The notes: generated from the sequence alone by a model not told the origin. A stretch of DNA of 64,000 bases from Adiantum capillus-veneris (GCA_014529385.2 CM043944.1:175052740-175116739), one strand, 5' to 3'; counted from the stretch's first letter, positions 31,322 through 44,757 are shown. Program-made: numbers and translations.

Positions 31322-31689
31322 GGTTTTATTCTCGAAATCGTTTCCGCGCGCGCGTGCACTTTCAAGAGTGCAAACAGGATTCCGATTTCGCCATTGGCAA
31401 GTTCAGCTTCCCGAGAGCGTTTCCAGTAGGTGTGTTGGAGTTTTACCCCCCTTTCGGAGCCATTCGAGCCATCAAAAACCCCATTTGAGCTATGGTTCAG
31501 GAGCTGAAATTTTCAGCCCTCTTGTGGTAGTTTGTGCTGCAGTGCTTTCATAGCCAGTTACAGGTACCTTTGTTGCAGTCTCTTCCATCTATGAGAGCCC
31601 ACGGCTCATTCAGGAGTGTGTAGCCTCTTTCGGAGTGGCCTCATACACACACATAGAGTGGGAGTTTGACAGCATTGTCTTCTTCGACT

Positions 31690-31715
31690 ACAGGTACAGG
31701 TATAGGTACAGGTAC
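31690..31715 (+). repeat. Short GGTACA hexamer repeat in the Copia leader
   Basis: 'caggtacaggtataggtaca' and one further unit lie in the untranslated leader between PBS and gag. Confidence 0.8.
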
Positions 31716-32389
31716 AAGCTACAGGTTTCAGTGCTTGCAATGTTATGGTTCCAGTGGGAGCAGTTGTTTATGCGTACATGCATATGTTGACACTTTTGAC
31801 AGTGTTTGAGCTCTTTTGAGATCGGATTGACTCCCCGTAGGGATGTTTAGTTGCAGGCACATGCTTTTGACGCCTGTTTGAGCGTCTTGACAGACTTGTA
31901 CGTCTTTGTGGATACTGCCATTGTACGCTTTTGTGGAGCCATCTTTTGGCTAGTACGGCAGTCCCGGCCATTTTTGAGACTTGGTCCGGAAGATAGCCAT
32001 TTCTGAGACTTGGCTATACATTTTTTTCTGCATAAACTACGTTGTTGAGGGTCGATAGCGTGAGGTTTTCATTGAGCTGGGGTATTCTCAAATGTGGAGA
32101 TACCTTCGGTGATACAGGTAGCTGGAGCATCCCTTACGAGGCCTCGCCATAGGATATGTATAGAGTGGTATAGGTGCTTTTGACGCCGAGTTGGCGGTCT
32201 ATGGTCAGTTTGACTGTTTATGCGCCTCAGTTGGTCTCTATACAGTGTGCCTTTGAGAGGCATTTCTCTCTTCTATGCTTTGTGACTGACATACTTAGTC
32301 GTTTTGTCTTGTATTTTGGTTGACATAGTCCCAAATACAAAGGAGACTCTGCTGAAATTTTTCCAGAATCTTTTGGTAGTTTTGTCACC

Positions 32390-35300
32390 ATGTCTACTAG
32401 CAAAGACCGTGACATTTATGACATAAAGAAGTTTGATGGCACTAATTTTCAGCTTTGGAAGAACCAAATGCATGATGTGCTTGTCCAAAAGAAGCAAAAG
32501 TTGCCTATTACCTATGCGGCTAGAACTGAAGATATGCACATGACTCAGTTTCAGTGGGAGGAGCTTGATGAGCTATGCAGGTCTACGATTAGACTGCACC
32601 TTGGAGAGTCCATGTACTTTTCAGTGTTAGAATGCTAGACTGCTCATGCTTTATGGTAGAAATTATGCGACACCTATGAAAGGGATACGGCTAGCAATAA
32701 GGTTTTCATGATGCGAAAATTGTTTAAACTTCGCATGAAGGAGTCAGGTAGTGTTGCTAGTCATATTAATGACTTTGATTCTCTATTTGCCCAGATTCGT
32801 GCACAACGGATCAATATTGATGACGAGATGAAAGCAATCTTCTTACTTTGTTCGTTGCCACCCTCATGGGATATCTTTTGCACAGCTGTCAGTAACTCTG
32901 CTCCTAATGGTACGCTAGTGTACATTGATGTCAGTAGTTCTCTTTTGTTAGAGGAAATGCGCCGCAAGGCTATGGATAGCTCGCATAATGGAGAAGCTCA
33001 TTATGTGCAAAAGGATGGAAAACAACGGCATAAAGGTCATTCTTGGAATCGTGAATCCAAGAAAGAGGGCAATAGAGATGCTTCAAAGGGTCGATCAAAA
33101 TCTCCTGGTCGTTGCAATGTTCAATGCCATTATTGTGATAAGTTTGGTCACATAAAGAAGGATTGTTATGCTTGGAAGCGTGACAAGGGTAAAGGCAAAG
33201 GCAAAGACAATGATGATAAAGAGGAGAAACCAAAGAGTTCGGTTAAGATTGAAGAAGTGAACATAGTGCAAGATGATTGTGATGCACAAGACATCAATAT
33301 GTTGACTGAAAATAATGATGTATTTTATGATGCACAAGAAACTCTATCTTTGCAGAGTTCCATGCCAGCAGAGCTACTTGTTAGTGGTGAAGTGTCCCAT
33401 ACATGGATTCTTGATTCGGGTGCTTCATTGCATGTCACACCTCATAGGCATTGATTTACTACATATGAGGAAACCATTGGCACTGTTACGCTAGGTGACA
33501 GCTACTCTTGTGACATTGTGGACATAGGTGATATTGCTATGGTTATGGCAAATGGGGTGAAGTTTACCATACATTGTGTGCATCATGTTCCAGCTTTGAT
33601 ACGAAATTTGATTTCGGTTGGACGTCTTAATGACTTGGGTTACAAAGTCACTTTTCATCAACAGTCTTGGCGTATTGCAAAAGGTCATCTTATTTTAGCC
33701 CATGGTTCTAAAGTTGGTACACTTTATCCTCTTTATGTATCTGACAAGAACATTGTTATTTCTGTAACCGAGATGCCAACTGTTGCTTTGTGGCATAGCC
33801 GGTGTCAAAGAAGGGAATGGAAACTCTTTCTCATTTGAGCTACTTACCGTCTTTATCATTTTCTGATTTTCCCTTTTGTGAACACTGTCAATATGGTAAG
33901 CAAACACGAGCACATCATACACAGTCTTCTGACAAAGAAAGAAAGCCCTTAGAGCTTGTGCATAGTGATTTATGTGGGCCTATGCCTTCTAAGTCCCATG
34001 GTGGTGCGTCTTATTATGTTACATTCATTGACGATGCAACACGACATCTTTGGGTTTATGACATGAAGTCTAAAGATGAGACTTTTTCTTGTTTCAAAAA
34101 GTTCTTATCTAGTGTGAAATTCAGTCTGAACATAAGTTGAAAGCTTTACGCTCAGACAATGGTGGAGAATATGTCTCCAAAGAGTTTGCAGACTTCTGTT
34201 CAAGTAGGGGAATTAAGCGTGAGTTTACAACTCCTTATACCCCTGCACAAAATGGTGTTGCCGAACGAATGAATAGGACCATCCAAGAGAGGATTATGTC
34301 TATGCTATCACATGCTAATTTACCGCAAGCGTTTTGGGCTGAAGCATTATACACTGTTGTGATTTTGATCAATAGATCACCACATGCTTCATTACAATTT
34401 CGTGTACCTTTGGAGTTATGGTCAGGACATAAGTTGTCTTATGAAAAACTCCGTACATTTGGTTGCGAAGCTTATGCACATGTACCCAAGGAGTTGCGTG
34501 CTAAGCTTGATCCTAAGTCCAAGAAATGCATCTTTATTGGCTATGGTGTAGATGGTCAATTTGGCTATGGTTTATGGGATCTAGAAAGCCGATCAGTAAT
34601 CCGTAGCAGTGATGTTGTCTTCAATGAGACCAAGATGCATAGGCAACCAACGAAAGAGGTTGAATTCCGGAAAGTGATGTTTTCCGATGTATCACCTCCT
34701 ACACAGATAGCTCCAGAGCCAATTACTACACAGGCTAGTACAAGCTCTGATCAGCCGAGGAGATCTCAAAGAGTCTCACATCCACTAGAACGGTTTGTTC
34801 TAGGCATGGACTTTGTGTTGCTGACAGATAGTGGTGAGCCTTCTTGTTACAAAGAGGCTATGCTAGCCAATGATAAGGTTCAGTGGGAACATGCTATGAA
34901 TAGGGAGCTATCCAGTATTGCAAAGAACAAAACATGGGAACTTGTTCCATTGCCAAAAGGTAGGAAAGCTTTGCCTTGTAAATGGGTTTACAAGAAGAAG
35001 ATTGCATCCAATGTTGAGAATTACAAAGCTCGTTTAGTGGCCAAAGGTTTCAAGCAAGAATATGGTGTAGATTTCCAGGAAATCTTTTCTCCAGTGTGGT
35101 CAAGATGATGACACTAAGAATGTTGCTTGCTTTGGTTTCCACTGAAGATATGGAGCTTGATCAAATGGATGTCATTACAGATTTCTTACATGGTGATCTT
35201 GAGGAAGAGATTTATATGCAGCAACTTGAAGGGTTTGTGCTCAAGGACAAGGAACATTTGGTCTGTAAGCTTATGAAAAGTCTCTATGGCTTGAAGCAAT

Positions 35301-36384
35301 CGTCCAGACAATGGTATCAAAAGTTTGATGCATTTATGCGTTCCCTAGGCTATAAGCGCAGTAATGAGGATCCATGTCTTTACATGAAAAGACAACCAAA
35401 TGGACAACTTATTATGCTTATCCTTTATGTAAATGACATGCTTATTGCTGGTCATTCTAAGAAGGACATTGCTGACTTGAAAACCAAGCTGAAAAGTCAA
35501 TTTGACATGAAATATTTGGGTGAAGCCAATCACATTTTGGGTATGCGCATTACTCGTGATCGTAAGAAGAGTTTGTTGTACCTTTCTCAAAAAGAGTATG
35601 TGCACAAGGTTCTTGATCGTTTCAACATGCAGAAGGGGAAGGCCTTGAGTGCTCCATTGCCTGCATGTTTGAAACTTAGCAAGAAAGATTGTCCCAAATC
35701 TGTTGAGAAAAAGCTGCGATGGCTAAAATTCCTTATGCTTCAGCTTGTGGTAGTCTCATGTATGCCATGGTGGTTACAAGACCTGACATTGCACATGCAA
35801 TGGGAGTTGTCAGCAGATTTATGTCTAATCCTGGTAAAAAGCATTGGGATGATGTCAAGTCGATTCTCAGATACTTGAGTGGCACTGCAGATAGATAGTT
35901 ATGCTATGGTCGTGGGGAGTCATCCATTCAGGGATTTGTAGACAGTGACTATGCAGGCTATGTTGACAGTCGTAAATCAACAACAGGTTGGATTTACACA
36001 TTTGCTGGTTCTACTATTTCTTGGAGATCTGTTCTTCAAGATTGTACATCCATTTCTACCACAGAGGCTGAGGATGTTGCATTGAGTGAAACATGCAAAG
36101 AAGCTATTTGGCTTGCTCGCCTAGTGAAAGATCTTGGATTGGAGCAGTGTACACCAGTTCTTCATTGTGACAGTCAAAGTGCTATTGCCTTGGCTAACAA
36201 TCCAGTGTTTCATTCTAGAACAAAACATATTGATGTGCGCTATCACTTGAGTCATGAATGCCTGGCAAACAAGAGCCTTGATTTAGTGAAGATTCCTACA
36301 TCAGAGAACACAGCGGATGCACTCACTAAGAGTCTCTCCAGCCATCAGTTTCAACACTGTCGTGAGTTGATGGGCAATAGGTGA
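32390..36384 (+). pseudogene. Ty1/Copia gag-pol (broken)
   Basis: The gag ATG is at 32390 ('KFDGTNFQLWKNQM'). Two in-frame TAG stops lie near 32637 and 32657, then the same frame continues with a zinc knuckle C-x2-C-x4-H-x4-C ('CHYCDKFGHIKKDC'), protease 'WILDSGASLHVT' and a TGA at 33453. An 8-10-bp-type deletion after 'LWHSR' (about 33803) and another shift near 34130 affect integrase ('FCEHCQYGK', 'HSDLCGPMPS', 'LRSDNGGEY', 'AQNGVAERMNRTI'). RT spans two frames ('KWVYKKKI', 'KARLVAKGF', then 'GLKQSSRQWYQ'), and its catalytic motif is YVND (35430 region) rather than YVDD. After another shift (about 35705) the RNase H reads 'DSDYAGYVDSRKSTTG', 'STTEAE', 'VFHSRTKHIDVRYH' and 'ENTADALTKSL'. In this order (integrase before RT) it is a Copia element, inactive by many lesions. 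Confidence 0.93.
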
Positions 36385-36423
36385 AGAGTGGTGCTCTTCC
36401 ATTGTCTCCCACATTGGCCATCA

Positions 36424-36433
36424 AGTGGGAGAA
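36424..36433 (+). promoter_or_regulatory. Copia polypurine tract
   Basis: AGTGGGAGAA directly precedes the TGTTAGG start of the 3' LTR; it is the plus-strand priming site. Confidence 0.85.
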
Positions 36434-36692
36434 TGTTAGGTTTAATGGCCATGTGGCCGACCGCCCATCACTAACTGCCGCTAACCCTAAGTGTACAGCT
36501 ATACACTTGTGTGAGCCACTGACACTAAGTACAATGTGTATTGTGCCTTAGTGCATAAGATAAGAGAAGAAAGAAAGGGGACATACAGTACATTGGCTCT
36601 CCCCCTTCAACCTGTGTGTGGCTATGGTGGTGTGTGTGTGAGTGTGTACGTGCGTATTCTTCTTCTGTTGTGCTCCCAGCTCCTCCCCATCA
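36434..36692 (+). repeat. Ty1/Copia 3' LTR (259 bp)
   Basis: Starts TGTTAGG after the PPT and ends CCCATCA. The last 111 bp match the truncated 5' LTR at 31197-31307. Confidence 0.93.
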
Positions 36693-37489
36693 AAGAATAG
36701 GTCAATTAGTGTGCCTAGGTTGCAGATTCAATAAGTGGTGGAGCCTCGAAGGCCTTGGGCACCCGGACATTGCATATTTTTACTCTAGGTATATAAGGCA
36801 GTTTGTAAAAGAAATTAGGTTTCTCAAGCTCATTTGTTGAGAGCACTCTGTGGTGAGAGCTCTTGAGGTGTGTGGCTATGGATTCCTTGAGCTTGTCCTT
36901 GCTCATGTTACTTGATTAACACTAATCAATGCTTAATTCTCTTTCACTATGCCTCTCTCATGCTTGTTATGATTGCTAATGATGCTTTGATTAGATAGAT
37001 CGTAACTAACTAGTGGTTAACCCTCTCTAATCTTGTGTGATTTCCCTCTTTTGCTTGTGTGTGCATATAGGTTTGATTGGAGTGTGGTGCTCGATAGATC
37101 TATGTGTGTGTGCTCGTGATTAGTGTGTTGCATGATAGGATTAGTGTCGTGTGCGTCTTGCAATCATTAGTGTATGTGATTGGGTTGATTGGAGGAGAAG
37201 GAAATTGGATGTGCAGATTGACAACCATTGTAGCTTAGCTCCTCCATAGGCCGAGAAGCTCACCTCATAGAGTCACCATTCGTGTTGCCATGATTAGCTC
37301 ACTAATTGTGTGAGTGTTTCCATGCCTTAGCCGGGTGCTCATCCCTCTGGATTGATAATTTTGTTGATCATTGGAGCTATGCAATGATGGAATCCCTCCC
37401 ACACACATAATGCACAAGCGTATGCGTTGCATACACACCCATGCAAGTTGTTTTAACTCCTAAAGCTTCACTTTTTTAGGGTCCACACC
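36693..37489 (+). other. Possible LTR relic of another element
   Basis: Contains a TATA-like 'ggtatataagg' (about 36788) and the low-complexity T/G-rich composition common in plant LTRs, but no protein-coding sequence and no second copy. It could be the other half of a sequence into which the Copia element inserted. Confidence 0.3.
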
Positions 37490-39038
37490 ATGGGACTTGG
37501 CCCATCTATAACACAGGCAAATACGGTTTTTCTTCTTGAGTGGTTTACTACCGTATGGCAAAAACTTGCCATGAAGGCGCTAGGGTTATTTCCTCTGCAA
37601 CATAGGCGACCTCACTGTCTCAGAAGAGAGTCACTCCACTCATGTCGATTCTGCTCATTGCAAGGATTTGGCGGCCCACCTCCCTCCTTTATATAAAGAG
37701 GTGAGGGGGCTTCTCTGCCCCTCACTTAGCTTTGTTTGTTGTTCTGCTTAAAAAGAATTGCTTTTTGTTTTAGAATGAAGTATGGAGCTCGCTACAGCAG
37801 TCACTTAGGTTGGCCACTCTACCCATTCATATTTCTTTGCAGGGTTAAAAAAAAAGGGGGCAATTTCACTTTGTTAATACTGCTGTAGCTAGTGTTTGAT
37901 ATTGGGGGTCTGCATGAGGTTTTCGCTCTGAACTTGGTTATGGTCTTCCATGGACGGTGAGTATGTATGATAATGATATTGTGGCATGGATTTTTACCCT
38001 TCCACTGGGTCTCAGGTGACTGTTGTACTTCATGGTTACTAAAAAAGGTAAAGTTTTTTTGGGTACCAATAGCTGCCATTCTTATTCGCTATTTTTTAAT
38101 GGCTGCTCTTGGTTTACATTAGCTTTTGAAAGCAGTTTTTGCTGCCGCTTTACTGAGCCTGACTTTACTCTGATGGCAGTAATTGAGCCTACCTTGGTGG
38201 CTTAATGAGCATCAGAATGCTGTGTGGGTTACTTAATACTGTTGCTTTTTTCACTTAAGATTTATAACACCATCAAAGGCTTGACTGGCCTTGTATATTG
38301 GATAGCTATGGATACTTACATAGGTTGGAGGTTTTACTGTGCACTAACTATGATTGGGCGGTTACATACATGGGTGATGATGATGTCTTTGTGTCCTACT
38401 GCGCACTGCTTTTTATATTGAAAAAAACACACAATGATCTTTAGGGTGTTGTACCCGGCTGCCGACTATGGCTGCGCTTGGCCTTTACTTTGGTAAGGTT
38501 AGGATATACATTACAGTTTTTGCATTCACTCGGCCAGATGTTGCTCCGGTTATAACTTTGATTATTGTTATGGTGCTAGCACTTAAAAAGAGACTTCATG
38601 GTTCAGAGTAAGGCCTGTCTTTTAGCAGCACTCCTTGTTTGTTACTTGGATGGCTTAAGAGAAGTATATGGTAAAAGATGTACAAACTAAGGGATGATTT
38701 GAAGTCCATTCACTATGATGGGTATCTAACCTAAAAGCAACACTAAACGAGCTTTATATATAAAAAAAATGTATATAAAACTTTTTATAAACTTCATTTG
38801 GTGGAGCTTTCATAAACTGATAAAACTGTTGAAAATATATGGAAAGGGGAAATTCTGACACTTGGATTAGAAGGGGGATTTAACATTTGAGAGTTTTTCA
38901 TTTCAAGTTTTTTGACAATTTCAGCAATCTTTTGAGTTTTTTTAACCAAACATGTGTCAGAGCATAAAGTATCTATTTAATGTAATTTTCAATCATCATA
39001 AGACTCATATATGTGTGGTTGACGGAGAGAGAAAGTAT
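37490..39038. other. Intergenic, nothing recognised
   Basis: No family-level coding match, RNA gene or LTR boundary recognised. Confidence 0.45.
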
Positions 39039-39240
39039 AAATTCTAGAGAGATAGTATTTATTCACGTTACCATTGGAAGAAGAGATCATAAAGAGTGTG
39101 ACTTCTCTTCTAAAATCTTTAGAGAGACAAAGTAAAATTCTAGAGAGATAGTATTTATGCGCGTTACCATTGGAAGAAGAGATCATAAAGAGTGTGACTT
39201 ATCTTCTAAAATCTTTAGAGAGACAAAGTAAAATTCTAGA
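39039..39240 (+). repeat. 96-bp tandem repeat, two copies plus a partial third
   Basis: Copies begin with 'aaattctagaga' at 39039, 39135 and 39231 (partial). They differ at only a few positions, for example 'tattcacg' versus 'tatgcgcg'. Confidence 0.93.
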
Positions 39241-39253
39241 GCTGTATATCCCT

Positions 39254-39257
<4 letters not shown>

Positions 39258-39307
<50 letters not shown>
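39258..39307 (+). repeat. (GA)n microsatellite with G tail
   Basis: About 42 bp of GA followed by a run of G. Confidence 0.95.
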
Positions 39308-39308
<1 letters not shown>

Positions 39309-39979
39309 ATAATGATGTGAAAATGTAAACCAAAAAAATCACCATTCCATAACTCATGCCATTAGAGTCAAATATGTTCGCCTCACATGTCATCAAAGTC
39401 AAATAAGTCCACAACACTTATACATGCAATAAAGTAAAAAATCATGCCAAATAGAGACAATACTATTTCCCTCAAGCTTGAGCTTTTTGAAACAATGTAA
39501 CTTTGAGGATGTAAGTACATTTACTTAACTACCACAGGATAGGACCAAAATTAGAGTACAAAAAATTCATAAATTTCATACATAAAATGTTCACTCTAAA
39601 AAGCAAGTAATTTTCTCTCAAATAGCTTGCAAATTGCTTCTGTCTTTTGCTTGAAATTTGAAATCCTATGCTGGATAAACAATGTTTTTTTAAGATAAAT
39701 AATCACAAACGAAATAAACTAAAATAAATGCAAAAAAACTCTTTAATATTAGAGAACAATTATCTAGTTTAGTGAAAGATGCATACCAAACCAGCAGTAA
39801 TTAAATGGGGGGAGAAATCCTCCTTGGTTGGGCAAGAATAAAGGCAATGTCCATTTGTGAGAGGGTTGGATGATGAATAATCATGTGCTCCTTAGGCTCA
39901 AGTTTGAGCACTTTCGTGTACACATAGTACATATGTTTGCATGCCAAAAAGAATTTGTTTGTCTTCTCTCATTTTTGAA
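39308..39979. other. 3' flank of the transposase relic
   Basis: AT-rich, no gene recognised. It may contain the 3' untranslated region and terminus of the minus-strand transposon. Confidence 0.4.
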
Positions 39980-42755
39980 AATCCGGACACGTGCGTGTTG
40001 GACTCCCTTTTATATGAATCTCTTAACTATTTTCAGTGAGAACTCAAAAAACTACATGCTGTTGAGACCTTTTCACTTCATCCAAAAATATAACTGTCAT
40101 ACTATTACATTCTTCCAATTTCTTCATGGCCTCTTTAGAAATTCCATGCCTCCACTTTTTCTTCCACGAGCTGCCACCACCTTCTTCGTAGTTGCTAGCC
40201 GGAGGCTGCGCATTTACCATTGCATTCTCTGTCCTAAATCCACTCTGATGCAGTGCTGCAAGTTCCTGTGTAGAGATATCTGTCCCTCTTGCTACTGGCC
40301 AAACATTCAGAGCAGGAGGTAAATCTTTGACTTGTCTTTTGATTGCTCGAGTATGAAAAATATCATGATTACAAAACCATAACCATTGCTCAACTGTTTT
40401 ACCTTTGAACATTCTTTCAGACCATATACATGGAGCAACAAGACCAATAGAGCGACTATGCAAGAGATTGTCACAATTTTTTCTCCCTACTATTCCAAAA
40501 CACTTTCTTTGACTTTGAATGGTTATTCTCCTCAGGCCCACTGAGTGCATGGCACATCACTCTCAAACACACTATTTCTTTGAGATGACAAAGATGTGGT
40601 TGTTTCTTTTTGAGATCCAATATCATCATCACTGTCACTAATTTGTAGTGGAATGTTAGAAGTACCTGGTCCTTGGGTATCAAACCTGATTTTTTTGGGC
40701 CGACCGTGATGGTTTTGTTGCCTAGATTCCATGACATATTTTGGGCGACGGGAGCTACTACTTGTTCCCGTTCTACCCCTCTTTCTACGTTGTACTGTTT
40801 CTTTGTCTCCATACAAAATTGGATGCGCATATATTGGAGTCCCTGCAACAGCCTCGTGTAATAGATGGGCCACGTTGGTCAGAGTTGGAGTTTGTTGAGA
40901 TTCAACTCGAGAAAGCAAGGTCTCCATTATGGAACCTGTTCCTATATAACACCCAATAGTATATCCCAAAGGATATTTTTCTCTTTCCACCTTCACCCAC
41001 TAACCAACTAACATGCACACTTTCTGATAAATTAACATTGGGAAGTTGTGCCCGCTCCCATGGAATTAGACCAGCCTATGAAATCCAAACAAACATGCAT
41101 TAAAATTTATAAATTTCATGTGTGCAAAGTTTATAAATTTTAATAAAAATAAAAATTGTCATAAGGGTACTTACACCTGTTCCAATTTCCCCCATTGTGA
41201 AATTCGTTGCTCCCACCATTTAAACCATCTGCTCACTCTTGTGATGGTCTCTGTAGGTAGATGCTGTCTCCCCTATTTTTGAATTGAAAGCGCCTTTTGA
41301 GATGCAAGCACAATGGTCTTACAAGCTCTCCATTCCTCACACAAATCAATGTGTTGATTTGTTCGATGTTGAGGTATCCACTTTTTAGCATATTTGTGCA
41401 GACTCTGCTTCCAATGAAATAGGCATGACCGTTCACGTCCCTCCATGATATTATCTGGCCCGCCATTGAAGACTATTTGAATAACATTCCAATTTGCACC
41501 AGCCTCATCAGACATAAAACCTGCAAAGTCAGCTGCACCATGTCCGTACTTCTCCATTGTTGAATTAACATTCTCCCAAACAATAACTTGGGTCTTTGGA
41601 TTCTCCTCTTTAGTTTCACATATAGCAATTATATGCAGTGATCGTATGCTGCAAGATATTCAACATAAATATTTTCACACATATCTTCTCATATTTAATG
41701 AAGAAAAAAAATATGAGATATTTAAATACTTAAAGATTACCTTCGATCATAAACTGAGCATGTCATTGTTGCCCATCCATCTATTCTATGGGTAAAATCA
41801 AAATGTACCCACACATTTCTTAAGTCATTAGTTCTAGTTCTTTTCATTCGATTTACTAGATCAATCCCAGAACCTGGTCCCTTAGTGGACATTTTAAATT
41901 AAAAGCACTTGTCATCCTCTTTGCCTTGTCCAAGAAATCTACTCCCATGGAAAAAAGGAAACATGCACTTTTTTTGAACCAATAAAATACTATCATATCC
42001 ATCCCCATTAACAACACCTTGACTCTTCCTCTCCTTTGAAACAATTGAAGAAAACCTACATGATGTATCCCAAGAAAGTTAAATCAATAATAGTTAAAAA
42101 ATTAACAAATTCAAGGAACAAAATTGAGTTTCTCTTACCCTTTGGTTTGAACAAGTGGCATCATTTCTTTCAAAAAATCATTGAATTGTCCATCGGATGT
42201 AACTTCATCTTCCTCATCAATCAAGGAGTTAAGCACAAGTTGTTGCACCATCGACATTTGAATTTTTCTTGGGTCACCCTTTTCAATTTTTAGTACGGCA
42301 CCTACCAGTTTCCGCACTCTTGCAATAGCGGCCGTGGAGGTTCCTGCCTTAACATTATGACAATGTTTACCAACATGTATTGCCAGTCACGACATTGTAC
42401 CATCTCTAGGCAAAACATAATAGATTTTGCAGGGACAAGCAACAACACAAGTAACAACCTTCTGACAATAATGACAAGTTATTGTTGTTTTCTCTTCCAT
42501 TGCAAGGTAGTCCTTCTTGACCTGTCTGTCCAAATGTCCATCAAAATCTCTACTATTAAATTCTTGTTCTTTAATATAATGAGGACATATTGAATAAAAT
42601 GATTGCATGAATCCCAAACAATGGCTTAGAAAAACTGTGCATGCTATCACCATGGTTGTAACTGATGGGCGAGTCCACGAGTGACCATCAAAGCGTTGTT
42701 CCATCCCTGACATTTGTTTTGTTTTATCCTGAGTTGCAGGCAACTCAAAGATCAA
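39980..42755 (-). pseudogene. Intron-containing DNA transposase gene (MULE-like?), decayed
   Basis: Exon-like blocks on the minus strand. Block 1 (42755-42139): 'FDGHSWTRPSV', then a Cys/His cluster 'CHYCQKVVTCVVACPC' with 'LAIHVGKHCHNVKAG' that looks like a zinc-binding DNA-binding domain; an in-frame TGA lies between these halves; donor AAAGG|GTAAGAG. Block 2 (about 42035-41742): 'NVWVHFDFTHRIDGWATMTC', with the first catalytic-type Asp, donor AAG|GTAATC. Block 3 (41648 to about 41178, after CTTGCAG|): 'ADFAGFMSDEAGANWNVI', 'RERSCLFHWKQSLHKY', then stop. Block 4 (about 41085-39980): a low-complexity Ser/Arg/Asp segment and 'CIWSERMFKGKTVEQWLWF'. The D-F-x-H...G-F-M-x-D...F-H-W arrangement fits a DDE/RNase H-fold transposase. 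The family looks familiar from moss and fern genomes, but I cannot name it. Its 5' end abuts the LTR at 42772, so the Gypsy element inserted next to or into it. Confidence 0.6.
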
Positions 42756-42771
42756 ATTTCCATCATAATGT

Positions 42772-43384
42772 TGTGGAAGTTAAACAACTTACAAAGGAGT
42801 GTGCGCTCCTTGCCGCACTGTCGAAGCAAGGGACTTGCCGATACACCGTGTGCGAACCACAAATGTCTCCAAGCACACAACAAGACTAATCTAGCAAGCT
42901 CAAGAGAGCAAAGGGTGTGTCACTCACCGCTCTATGCTCGCCTTCGTGGTGGATTCCTCGCCACGATGAAGAAGAAGCTACAGTCGTGCCGCGCTCAACC
43001 GCTTTGCCGCCGTCGTGCCTTCGTAATGCTCGATCACACACACACTCTCCCTCTCTCTCTCTCTCACATACACACACACACGAGGAGGTGAAGAAGAAGA
43101 AGATGGAGATGGAGATGGAGCAAGAGCACTCTTCTATTGCACAAATGAGAGAATGAGTGAATTTTAGGTTTAGTTGGCTTTTATATGAGCTCACCCCATT
43201 CACACTTGGGCGCCCATGCTTAGCCAACTAATCCCTTGAATGTCCCAGTTAGAGTGCGCCTCTCATCGGCGATCACTCTTACCCTTTTCCTATTGGTCCG
43301 ACAAGCCCGGTACCTGACTCTACCAAATACATAATACACGTCCGTCGTAGGTGATGGGGTGTCCGTGAGCCGTGAGGGTTAACA
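42772..43384 (-). repeat. 3' LTR of minus-strand OTA-type Gypsy element
   Basis: In the element's sense it begins TGTTAACCC (43384), right after a purine-rich 'aggaacgggggca', and ends ACTTCCACA (42772). It has a TATA-like CATATAAAAGCC (about 43178-43189) and CT/CA microsatellites (about 43024-43080). The length is 613 bp. The start CACGGACACC at offset 17 and TATAAAAGCCAA are shared with the LTR at 56698. A matching 5' LTR was not found in the window. Confidence 0.65.
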
Positions 43385-44757
43385 TGCCCCCGTTCCTGAT
43401 GTAGATTCCGTCCTCGGAAGCTATTGAGTTGAAGCTCGTTCGTCGAGGTCGAAGATCATTTGAGATGAATGTCCTTAGCCTTCTTCAGTCACTGCAAAAT
43501 CAAACAACATTGGCACAGTAATTGCATTCTCATAAGTGATTAAAAAGCATATGCAGTTTTAGGTAGACAAATTGCTTGGTAAAAGAATTTCAAACAATTT
43601 GTCAGCAATGAACATTAAATTGCAATGTAATCAAATGCATAAACAGATGTAAAGGTAAAAAATTAAACAAGTCTGGGGTCGCTGATTTGACGGTCGAAAG
43701 GCACTAGAGATCGAATATTAATACCATGGGTAAGCTTCTTAATTTTCTGTGGTCAATTAAGTTGTTTAATCGCGAGAGCCAAGTATTCATGTTCGAGGGC
43801 TGACTAGAGGCCATATCTAGAAGACCTTGTAGTTAAGCTACCATAAAAGGAATTTCTCATGAAATCATCGCCTGACTGATTACTTTTTCTTTGACCCCCC
43901 AAAGTCTTTTCACAGTGATTCAATTTTGATGTGTGTGCTTATTTTGTATGCCTTGGGTTTTTTGCTTTTCAAGTAAAAGCGCTCATACTGGGAACCTCTA
44001 GGGCTCTAGTACCATAGGCAATACATGTGAGTGAAGTACCAAATCAAGCTGAGATTTCTCTTCCAGCTTAAGATTTTACAGTGTGGCACTTTGATTTTTT
44101 GTTTGTTCATTTTCAGCATTTTAATTTTGTAACTTTGGGGGGTCATATAACACTGATACACCTCCCCAGGCTCATCACACTAGTAAACTCCATTTATAAT
44201 ACTTAAGCTAAAGGTCAATAGGGTCAAGCCCATTAGAAAGCCCTAGTACATTTCACACAATGCTGCCTAAATCGGATTAAGAACCTAAGTAACCATTAAT
44301 TATTAGGAAGGCATTCCCCATGGTATTAAGAGAAGATTTCTAACACCTAACTTGGTCAAACAAGTTTGTCGGACTGCTTGATTTTTAAACCTAGACAAGT
44401 GATTATGACAAAAAATTACATTGAATTAAATGTTTGATACTAAGCAAATGCGGTGAATATTAGGCTACCAATCACAATTAAAGCTGACAATCATAGATGC
44501 AAAAAAGATAAGGGGCAATGCTAATGGACAAGAAATACCTGTTTGTGTCGATGGTCGCGCTTGATTTGAAGAGTGAGTCGAGATAAAGATTCCATGAAGG
44601 TCCAAATCCTACCAATAGCAACACGCTCGTGTACACACTAGGAAATAAAAGGAATACCTCCAGGAGGCACATTAATGGAAAAAGGTACCAACACTTATTG
44701 AACACAACAAAAAACATAAGGAACCCTAACCTAATTATTTGCACTCCCCCTAGAGAG
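43385..44757 (-). other. 3' untranslated internal region of the minus-strand Gypsy element
   Basis: Between the last ORF and the 3' LTR. A PPT-like 'aggaacgggggca' lies at its LTR-proximal end. No coding similarity recognised. Confidence 0.45.
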
